From NCBI RefSeq assembly GCF_027941835.1, contig NZ_CP116005.1:2061501-2125500 (forward strand): a DNA stretch of 64,000 nt. Direction: 5' to 3'. This document shows positions 57,847 to 64,000 of the stretch, piece by piece. Below the pieces are notes generated by a model. The model had not been told where the DNA came from. It was given only the letters and a program-made list of their open reading frames with translations, and searched no databases. Both the position numbers and the translations under genes were made by a program. The stretch is from Sphingosinicella microcystinivorans. GTDB taxonomy: Bacteria > Pseudomonadota > Alphaproteobacteria > Sphingomonadales > Sphingomonadaceae. Position 1 is the first letter of the stretch, and each line of letters opens with the position of its first letter.

Positions 57847-58293
57847 ATGCGCGCCATACACGCTTTTCTCCTCCTCGCCGCCGGGCTTGCTGCTCCGGTC
57901 GATACGGCATTCGCCGCGACGCCGCCGTTCCGGGATGCCGTTCGGGCCGGGGATGTCCTCTACCTCTCCGGCCAACTCGGCACGGCACCCGACGGCTCCG
58001 GGCTGGTGCCGGGCGGCCTGCCGGCGGAAGCCCGGCAGGCCATGGACAATATCGGGCGGATACTCGCCCGGCACGGGCTCGGCTTCGGCGACCTCGTCAG
58101 ATGCGTGGTCATGCTGGACGACATCTCCCGCTGGTCCGAGTTCAACGCGGCCTATCTCGCCTATTTCGGCGAAGCGCCGCTCCCCGCGCGCAGCGCATTC
58201 GGCGCCGACGGCCTCGCTCTGGGCGCGGCGGTGGAAATCGAGTGCACGGCGCACATTCCGTCCACAACGAAAGGAGCGCAGCATGAAGAGTGA
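57847..58293 (+). CDS. Exported RidA/YjgF-family protein
   Basis: This 148-residue protein has a signal peptide (MRAIHAFLLLAAGLAAPVDTAFAA) followed by a complete RidA domain: FRDAVRAGDVLYLSGQLGT, the QAMDNIGRILARHG helix, LVRCVVMLDDI, and PLPARSAFG with the conserved Arg. The VEIECTA glutamate region follows. RidA proteins deaminate reactive enamine/imine intermediates in the cytoplasm, so an exported copy is unusual. AAGGA precedes the ATG. It overlaps the dipeptidase start by 11 bases and is the first gene of a three-gene operon. Confidence 0.93.
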   Translation: MRAIHAFLLLAAGLAAPVDTAFAATPPFRDAVRAGDVLYLSGQLGTAPDGSGLVPGGLPAEARQAMDNIGRILARHGLGFGDLVRCVVMLDDISRWSEFNAAYLAYFGEAPLPARSAFGADGLALGAAVEIECTAHIPSTTKGAQHEE

Positions 58294-59434
58294 ACGTCGC
58301 GAAGGGTGGACGCGCCGCCGGACGCTGCAAGGCCTCGCCGCCGCGGGAGCCCTGTTTCCTGCGAACGGCCTCGCCGGCGGCACGACCCTCAGCCCGGAAC
58401 AGATCGAGGCGGGGAAGATTTTCCTGCGCGACCACGTTTCGGTGGACGTGCACTGCCATCCCGGCCGCTTCTTCCTGCGGGGCGTCACCGCACCGTCGCC
58501 CCGCCTGCAGGCCTATGGCGCTCCTTTCGAGATCGAAGCCGCCGCGGCGATGCGCGAAGGGCAGGTGAGCTGCGGCTTCTTTTCGGGTGTCGCCGACATG
58601 TCGCTGCTGGAATTTTCCCCCGAGCGCGGTCTCCATGCCACGCGGGATTTCCGTCCGGGCGAGGCGTGGGCCGACTACACGCGGCAGATCGCAACATTGA
58701 ATGCGCTCGTTGCATCGGGGGCCGCGGTCGACGGCCGCAGTACCCGGTCCATTGGGCAGGCCCATGAGCAAGGCGCCGTGGCCGCGACCTTCGCCATCGA
58801 GGGCGGAGACTTCATCGAGGATCGCCTGGACCGCGTGGCCGAAGCCCATGCCGACGGCGTGCGGTCGATCACGATCGTGCACTATCACGTCAACCGGATC
58901 GGCGACATCCAGACGGAGGCCGAAGTCCACGGCGGCCTCACCGCGCTCGGGCGCGACATCGTGCGCGAGATGAACCGCGTGGGCATCATCGTCGACGTCG
59001 CGCACGCGACCCTTGCTGTCACCCGGGATGTCGCGGCCGTTGCGACGCGACCCGTCCTGCTTTCGCACAGCAATGTCGCAGGCAAGGGCGCGCCGCCGCA
59101 TCCGCGCCTCGTGAGCCCCGATCACGCGCGGATCGTTGCCGATACCGGCGGCGTCGTCGGCTCGGTTCCCTCCGGCATCAATCAATCGCGCTTCGAGGAC
59201 TGGATCGAATCCATCCTGCGGCTCGTCGATGCGGTCGGCGTCGATCACGTCGCGATCGGCACCGACATGGATGCCAATTACCGTCCGGTCTTCACCGACT
59301 ACCGGCAATGGCACCTGATCCCCGCAGCGTTGCTCGCAAGGGGCATGAGTACGGCGGAAGCCGCCAGGGTCATGGGCGGGAATGCGCTTCGCCTCATGGA
59401 GGCCCAGGCGCCGGCACACCGGGCGCGGCAATGA
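58283..59434 (+). CDS. Exported M19 membrane dipeptidase-like protein
   Basis: This 383-residue metal-dependent dipeptidase starts with a Tat-like signal (TRRRTLQGLAAAGALF) after MKSERREGW. Metal ligands are the DVHCHPG pair near residue 53, Glu in AIEGGDF, and the His of DVAHATL and LLSHSNV. The Asp in GTDMDAN lies near the end, as in renal-dipeptidase family M19. It hydrolyses dipeptides outside the cytoplasm, and some members act on cyclic or D-amino substrates. The ATG at 58283 has AAGGAG at 58270-58275 and overlaps the RidA gene. A hydroxylase gene follows 16 bp later. Confidence 0.91.
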   Translation: MKSERREGWTRRRTLQGLAAAGALFPANGLAGGTTLSPEQIEAGKIFLRDHVSVDVHCHPGRFFLRGVTAPSPRLQAYGAPFEIEAAAAMREGQVSCGFFSGVADMSLLEFSPERGLHATRDFRPGEAWADYTRQIATLNALVASGAAVDGRSTRSIGQAHEQGAVAATFAIEGGDFIEDRLDRVAEAHADGVRSITIVHYHVNRIGDIQTEAEVHGGLTALGRDIVREMNRVGIIVDVAHATLAVTRDVAAVATRPVLLSHSNVAGKGAPPHPRLVSPDHARIVADTGGVVGSVPSGINQSRFEDWIESILRLVDAVGVDHVAIGTDMDANYRPVFTDYRQWHLIPAALLARGMSTAEAARVMGGNALRLMEAQAPAHRARQ

Positions 59435-59450
59435 CAACACCGGAGCGTCC

Positions 59451-60620
59451 ATGAAAACGGATGTTGCGATCGTCGGCGCCGGGCCGGCAGGGCTGCTGCT
59501 CGGGCATCTGCTTCGCGCGGCGGGCATAGACGCCGTCATCGTGGAAAGACAGTCCGCCGCCCATGTCCTGTCGCGTATTCGTGCCGGTGTTCTGGAAACC
59601 ACGACCACCGATCTCATGAGCCAGCTGGGCCTCGACCATCGCCTGAACATCGAGGGCCTGCGGCACGACGGCTTTCACCTCTCCGATGGCGCGCGCTCGA
59701 TCCGGATTGATATTGCAGCCCTGACCGGCAGGCATGTCACGGTGTACGGGCAAACCGAATTGACGCGGGACCTGATGGATGCTGCGTCGAAACGGGGCCT
59801 CGAGATTCTTTACGAGGCCGCCGATGCCGCGCTTCATGACATCGAAACCTCGACTCCCCGTCTGACGTTTCGGCGGGACGGGTCTGCGGCGCTGTTGGAG
59901 AGCCGGTTCATCGTCGGTTGCGACGGCTTCCACGGCGTATGTCGCCGTGCAATTCCCGCGGGCGCCGGGCGCACCTTCGAAAAGGTATACCCGTTCGGCT
60001 GGCTCGGCATCCTCGCCGATGTGCCGCCATGCGACCATGAACTCATCTATGCCAGTCACACGAACGGATTTGCGCTTGCCTCCATGCGATCCGAGACCCG
60101 CAGCCGCTACTATATCCAGATTCCATCCGGCACTAACCTCGAGGACTGGCCGGATGACCGGATCTGGGACGAACTTGCCGTCAGGCTTGGCCCCGACGTG
60201 GCGCCTCGCATTACGCGAGGGGCCGCCATCGAGAAATCCATAGCGCCCCTGCGCAGCTTCGTGTTCGAACCCATGCGGCACGGCAGCCTTTTCCTAGCAG
60301 GGGACGCGGCCCATATCGTACCGCCGACGGGCGCCAAGGGGCTCAATCTGGCGGCGTCCGACGTCACTTACCTCGCCGACGCCCTTGTCGACTTCTTCCG
60401 GCAAGGGCGGGAAGCCTCCCTCAAGGCATATTCGGACCGGGCACTCGCAAGGATCTGGAAGAGCGAGCGGTTCAGCTGGGCGCTTACCAGGCTCATGCAC
60501 AATTTTCCGGAAGACGGCGACTTCGATCAGCGAATTCGAATCGCCGAGCTCGACTATATCGCGAACAGCATCGCCGCGCAGACGACGATCGCTGAAAACT
60601 ACGCGGGATTGCCCTTGTAA
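59451..60620 (+). CDS. pobA: 4-Hydroxybenzoate 3-monooxygenase-like flavoprotein (PobA)
   Basis: This 389-residue FAD-dependent hydroxylase has the full length of PobA. It has the FAD motif VAIVGAGPAGLLLGHLLRAAG, RIRAGVLE (residues about 43-50, with the Arg that binds the substrate-side flavin region in PobA), a central DG-type VGCDGFHGVCRR segment and the C-terminal GDAAHIVPPTGAKGLNLA. The expected reaction is 4-hydroxybenzoate to protocatechuate with NADPH. GGAG lies 5 bases before the ATG. It is the last gene of the RidA - dipeptidase - PobA operon and is convergent with the MalT-like regulator. Confidence 0.9.
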   Translation: MKTDVAIVGAGPAGLLLGHLLRAAGIDAVIVERQSAAHVLSRIRAGVLETTTTDLMSQLGLDHRLNIEGLRHDGFHLSDGARSIRIDIAALTGRHVTVYGQTELTRDLMDAASKRGLEILYEAADAALHDIETSTPRLTFRRDGSAALLESRFIVGCDGFHGVCRRAIPAGAGRTFEKVYPFGWLGILADVPPCDHELIYASHTNGFALASMRSETRSRYYIQIPSGTNLEDWPDDRIWDELAVRLGPDVAPRITRGAAIEKSIAPLRSFVFEPMRHGSLFLAGDAAHIVPPTGAKGLNLAASDVTYLADALVDFFRQGREASLKAYSDRALARIWKSERFSWALTRLMHNFPEDGDFDQRIRIAELDYIANSIAAQTTIAENYAGLPL

Positions 60621-60661
60621 GCCGGAATGTGCGGCCGGAAGGGCTCGGGCATGTTCTGCCG

Positions 60662-63439
60662 TTACGAAGGCAGCAAGTTGCGTTGCAATGCGACCTCGAT
60701 TGCCAGACGGCGGGTGTTGACGCCCAGCTTCCTGAAAATGTTCTTCATGTGGAACTTGACCGTGTTTTCGGTGGTGGAGAGCCGCCGGGCGATCTGCTTG
60801 TTCGATCCGCCTGTTCGCAGTTCCTGCAGGACGCTGAACTCGGTGGGGGTGAAGATCACCGATCCGACCGTCTCGGACGCGCTTTCGTTCACGTTGCCGC
60901 CGTCGAAGGCGATCAGCAATTGCGAGATCCAGGCGTAGAGCGCCTCGGTCATTGCTCCGACCCCGATATGGGCGACCGTATCCTTGAGCAGCGTGCGGAC
61001 CGCCAGCCCTTCGTCCAGAAAGGGGCGGACCAGACCCTCGCGCATCGCCTCCATCAAGGCCTGGCGCATACTGGAGACCGCCAGGTCGGGTTCGCCCGTC
61101 TTGCGGAAGGCGATGGCCTTCAGGATACGGCACTGGATCAGGCGGAGACCGGCGTCGCTTTCGTGGCTGCGCCGCTCCAGCTCCGCGAGCCGTTCGAACG
61201 CTTCGGCCGGATCGTCGTGCGCTATGGCGAGCCGCGCGAGGCTGGCGGTCGCCTCGTCGCGCTCGATCCAGCTCGTCACGGGATAGTGCCGGTCTGCGGC
61301 GATGGCGGCGAGCCCGCTGTCCTCCGCTGCGCGCTTCGCCTCGGCAAGCGCGCCCGCCGCAAGCAGCAGCTGGACACGCTTCGAGGCAAGGTTGAACGAC
61401 AGGCGCGGCAGCCCGAGCCGCAAGGCGGCGGCGTCGCCCGCGTCGAGCACGCTGTGCGCCGCGTCGATGCCGTGCTCCGCGAACGCGATCGCCGCCATGG
61501 TGCGATAGGCGGCGATATAGAGTTCGGTCCAGCCCTCGGTCTGCTCGATCGCGGTCATCGCCGGGGAAAGGCACAGCTTCGCGGACGCAAGATCTCCGGA
61601 CAGATAATGAAGCTCGGCGGCGATCAGGTCGAGCTGGTGATGCAGCGCCGGATCGAACGAGAAATGCGCGCGGATCTTCTCCGATCCGCTGGCGATCCAC
61701 GACCGCGCCTCGCCGAGCTGCGCCTGCGCGATCGCGATCATCGCCAGATGGATAGGGATGAAGACCGTGCCGTAGCCGATGTTGCCGCTGTCGAACTCGT
61801 CCATGCTGGCAAGGAAGGTCGCGCGCGAATTGAGCAGCCGGCCGTTGCGGAAATAGAGCAGGCCGAGCGTGGTGGTGAGCGTGCCGCGGAAGCCGTAGTC
61901 GGTGGGATCGGCGCCCACGAGCAGCGTTTCGAGCGGGCGGATCGCCTCGGGCGCGATGCCCTGGTCGACATAGGCGGCGTGCAGCGCGTCGAGCAGCTGG
62001 AGGTCCTGTGTCGCGTCCGGTCCGAATGCGGCGGCCCTGTCGGGCCCGCGCGGAAACATCGCCTCCAGGTCCTGGAACAGCCGCGAGCCCGCCTTGTAGT
62101 TCCCGTCCTTGTACTTGAGGAAGGCGAGCGTGGCCGCAAGCCTCGGATGACGGCAGATGCTGTCGTCCGGCAATGCGGCAAGCACGCGGCGGACGTCGAC
62201 CGAACGGCCCCGGCTGATCTGGCGCACCCAGCTGACGCTGCCCGCCATCTCGATCGCGCGCTCGGCTTCGCCCGCGGCCGCGGCATGTTCGATCGCGTCG
62301 ACGATCTGCCCGTGATCCAGAAACCACTGGCTGGCCAGCAGGTGCTGCGCGCGCTTGTCGTGGCGGTCCGAGACGGCGAGCTGCGCGGCCAGGAATTCCC
62401 GGAAGATCGGGTGGTAGCGAAAGCGGTCGTCATGGCCGGGCACCGCGAAGATCGGCACGTTGAGCGCGACCAGTTCGGCGAGCATGGCGCTGGTCGCCCG
62501 GCCCCCGGTGAGATGGCGGGCGAGATCGAGCGGCAGCTCCTGCACGATCGCGGTGGCGAGCAGCAGGTCGCGGCTCGCCTCGGGCAGGCCGGCGACGATC
62601 TCCTCCGCCAGATAGGCCGCCATCTCGCTGGCGCTGCCGGTGAAGCCCGGGAAAGGCGAGGGCGTGCCCCCGTGCCGGCTCGCCCACAGCCGCGCGAGCT
62701 GCAGCGCCACCGGCCAGCCTTCGGTCCGCTCGAAGACCGCCGCGATCCCGGCAGAGTCCAGCTCGTCGCCGAACAGCCGCCCGCCGTCGTCGAGCCGGAA
62801 GCGCAGGTCCTCCTCGTCGAATTCGATGAGATTGCCCTCCGCGCGCAGCCGCGACACCGGAAAGGTCGGCCACCCCCGCATCGCGACGACGAGCCTCAGC
62901 CGCTGCGGCCGGTGGCGCAGCAGCCATTCGATCACCTGGTCGTTCTGCCGCGTCTGCGCCAGGTGATAGTCGTCGAGGAAGACGAAGGTCGGCGGCCCGT
63001 CCGCCGACAGGGCGTTCAGCAATGTCGCCAGCGTTTCGCTGTCGGGCGGTGCGGGCCCGGCGACGGCGCGGGCCACGGCGCTGGTGAGATAGGCGACGAA
63101 ACGCTCCGGATCGCGGTCGTCCTCGTCGAGCGCCAGCCATGCCGCCGCCTCGCCGGCCGCCTCCAGATGGCGGTAGAATTGTGCGAGCAGTGTCGTCTTG
63201 CCGAAGCCGGCGGGCGAATGCAGCAGCGACAGCAGGTGCGAACGGCCCCGCTCGAGCCGTCCGATGAGTGCGCTGCGCGGCACCGTATCGGCGTTGAGCA
63301 TGGGCGGCCGGAGCTTGCTCAGCAGCAAGGTCCCGCTCCATGCACCGTCCGGATCGCCGCGTTTTCTGATCGCCTGCCTCCCTATGGCGAAGGGTGCGTC
63401 TTCGACACTGCCGCACTGTAGCGCGCGGGGGAGCGACAT
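60662..63439 (-). CDS. MalT-like (LAL) ATP-dependent LuxR regulator
   Basis: This 925-residue regulator has a Walker A motif (HSPAGFGKTTLLAQFYR, near residue 75) and Walker B (FVFLDDYHLAQT, about residue 150). A long TPR-like helical region (about 350-830) follows. A C-terminal LuxR helix-turn-helix (FTPTEFSVLQELRTGGSNKQIARRL, then TENTVKFHMKNIF) ends it. The family binds a small inducer, oligomerises and activates transcription. The ATG at 63439 is the likely start because it gives a typical length, although no ribosome-binding site precedes it; the longer frame to 63544 is less likely. It is convergent with pobA (41-bp gap); its targets are unknown. Confidence 0.92.
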   Translation of the reverse strand: MSLPRALQCGSVEDAPFAIGRQAIRKRGDPDGAWSGTLLLSKLRPPMLNADTVPRSALIGRLERGRSHLLSLLHSPAGFGKTTLLAQFYRHLEAAGEAAAWLALDEDDRDPERFVAYLTSAVARAVAGPAPPDSETLATLLNALSADGPPTFVFLDDYHLAQTRQNDQVIEWLLRHRPQRLRLVVAMRGWPTFPVSRLRAEGNLIEFDEEDLRFRLDDGGRLFGDELDSAGIAAVFERTEGWPVALQLARLWASRHGGTPSPFPGFTGSASEMAAYLAEEIVAGLPEASRDLLLATAIVQELPLDLARHLTGGRATSAMLAELVALNVPIFAVPGHDDRFRYHPIFREFLAAQLAVSDRHDKRAQHLLASQWFLDHGQIVDAIEHAAAAGEAERAIEMAGSVSWVRQISRGRSVDVRRVLAALPDDSICRHPRLAATLAFLKYKDGNYKAGSRLFQDLEAMFPRGPDRAAAFGPDATQDLQLLDALHAAYVDQGIAPEAIRPLETLLVGADPTDYGFRGTLTTTLGLLYFRNGRLLNSRATFLASMDEFDSGNIGYGTVFIPIHLAMIAIAQAQLGEARSWIASGSEKIRAHFSFDPALHHQLDLIAAELHYLSGDLASAKLCLSPAMTAIEQTEGWTELYIAAYRTMAAIAFAEHGIDAAHSVLDAGDAAALRLGLPRLSFNLASKRVQLLLAAGALAEAKRAAEDSGLAAIAADRHYPVTSWIERDEATASLARLAIAHDDPAEAFERLAELERRSHESDAGLRLIQCRILKAIAFRKTGEPDLAVSSMRQALMEAMREGLVRPFLDEGLAVRTLLKDTVAHIGVGAMTEALYAWISQLLIAFDGGNVNESASETVGSVIFTPTEFSVLQELRTGGSNKQIARRLSTTENTVKFHMKNIFRKLGVNTRRLAIEVALQRNLLPS

Positions 63440-63552
63440 CAACGTATCCGGCCATACCGCCCGGCCCGCCGGGGCCGGGCAGGACGCCAAAATATCGCAC
63501 GCCGCGCCGCGTGACAGCGAGCGGCGGCGGGTGGAACGGCGCACGAATCCGG

Positions 63553-63576
63553 GTAGGAGCGCGTCGCAGGCGACGC
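63553..63576 (+). repeat. GTAG-type REP-like palindrome
   Basis: GTAGGAGC is followed by GCGTCGC (63561-63567), AG and GCGACGC (63570-63576), a perfect 7-bp hairpin. A GTAG start followed by a palindrome is the hallmark of REP elements that serve RAYT transposases in Pseudomonas, Stenotrophomonas and Xanthomonas. It is a single copy in the window, so chance remains possible. Confidence 0.45.
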
Positions 63577-63673
63577 CCGCCCTTGCGTCCGGCCGCCCGA
63601 TGCCGCGAAGATGGCGCCGCCGGATCGGCCGTTCTCGGCCCGACTATGCAGCCCGGAATCACGGAGACTGGCG

Positions 63674-64000
63674 ATGACCGATAAGGACCTGCTCCTTCGC
63701 GCCGGGTGCGGCCGCACCTTGTCGCACCACGGCCCGGCGGATCCCCGGTTCCTGCTGCGTGCGCTCGCCGATCGGCCGGAGGCGGCGCTGGCGTCCGATT
63801 TCTATGGGCACGGCGGCGCGGTCGCGTTGCTCGAGCAGCGGACGGCGGCGCTGCTCGGCAAGCCGGCGGCGCTCTTCGTGATCAAGGGCGTGACTGCGCA
63901 GCTTGCGCTGCTGCGCGCCCTGACCGGCGCGCGCGCCGGTGCCGTCGCGATCCCCGCGCTGGGCCACATGGCGGTGGACGAGGCCGATGCCGTCGATCAC
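63674..64000 (+). CDS. PLP-dependent threonine aldolase/beta-eliminating lyase-like protein (partial)
   Basis: The first 109 codons of a gene cut off by the window edge. After the ATG at 63674 (GGAG upstream), the sequence contains SDFYGHGGAVALLEQRTAAL, then LGKPAALFVIKGVTAQLALLR. This is the start of the PLP aminotransferase-fold family that includes low-specificity L-threonine aldolase (D.YG.GG..LE...A.LLGK pattern). The usual SGT in that loop is changed to KGV here, a minor but notable difference. The rest, including the PLP lysine, is outside the window. Confidence 0.75.
   Translation, partial: MTDKDLLLRAGCGRTLSHHGPADPRFLLRALADRPEAALASDFYGHGGAVALLEQRTAALLGKPAALFVIKGVTAQLALLRALTGARAGAVAIPALGHMAVDEADAVDH

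Noticed and set aside
1-64000. CRISPR array or rRNA genes
   Set aside because: No evenly spaced direct-repeat/spacer series and no rRNA-like stretch was seen on reading the window.

Overview
The window is dense, GC-rich DNA with strong third-codon GC bias, so almost every real gene carries long shadow reading frames on the other strand. The gene content suggests a sphingomonad-like alphaproteobacterium. It includes a large NAD-dependent glutamate dehydrogenase, two large TonB-dependent receptors, DUF885 peptidases, a rhizobial-type RhaI isomerase and P4-type integration into tRNA-Leu. The taxonomic call is an inference; no rRNA is present.

Layout: (1) 1-14.6 kb is core metabolism: the tail of an unknown gene, the large glutamate dehydrogenase, a small exported protein, a glutathione transferase, a gltD / DUF2059 / gltB operon joined by 4-base overlaps, undecaprenyl-diphosphatase and an NDUFA9-like epimerase. 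(2) 14.75-23.33 kb is an integrated element of about 8.6 kb. It starts in tRNA-Leu(CAG), which stays intact, and ends at a 15-bp perfect copy of the tRNA 3' end. It carries a tyrosine integrase, an AlpA-like regulator, an HUH/YxxK replication-type protein, a one-polypeptide restriction-modification enzyme (PD-(D/E)xK nuclease plus N6-adenine methyltransferase) and two small uncharacterised companions. Paired TTGGGGGC repeats with a 12-bp period sit inside both ends. (3) 23.6-35.9 kb is a peptide/amino-acid scavenging cluster: two DUF885 peptidases (one fused to an SRPBCC domain), a DPP-IV-like S9 peptidase, an isoaspartyl peptidase, a TonB receptor, an isochorismatase-fold hydrolase, an amino-acid permease and a LuxR regulator. 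(4) 35.9-36.2 kb looks like the scar of an older integration, with a degenerate tRNA 3' end followed by a decayed integrase N-terminus. (5) 36.3-57.8 kb is a carbohydrate locus built around phosphorylative L-rhamnose catabolism: FGGY kinase, RhaI isomerase, RhaD aldolase-dehydrogenase, a second class II aldolase, an FMN L-lactate dehydrogenase, a TonB receptor operon with an unusual glycosidase, a DeoR repressor, a GPH sugar symporter, and an esterase / GH78 alpha-L-rhamnosidase pair. (6) 57.8-63.4 kb has an exported RidA, an exported M19 dipeptidase, a PobA-type hydroxylase and a MalT-like regulator. A threonine-aldolase-like gene runs off the right edge.

How it fits together: in regions 5 and 6, the divergent promoter regions share an AT-rich motif (ACGCATTTT...GATTGAA and variants). 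This is the best candidate operator for the DeoR protein, which resembles RhaR of rhizobial rha loci. The proposed flow is rhamnoside import through the TonB receptor and GPH symporter, release by the esterase and GH78 enzyme, then isomerase, kinase and aldolase to DHAP and L-lactaldehyde, and L-lactate oxidation to pyruvate.

The observations most worth following are the element with its HUH replication protein and restriction module (including a 12-residue leader ORF in front of the restriction gene), the second decayed integration scar, the DUF885-SRPBCC fusion, the 14-bp inverted repeat at the divergent peptidase promoter, the shared putative RhaR motif, and the TonB / cupin / GHL6-like glycosidase / oxidoreductase operon, whose substrate is unknown.
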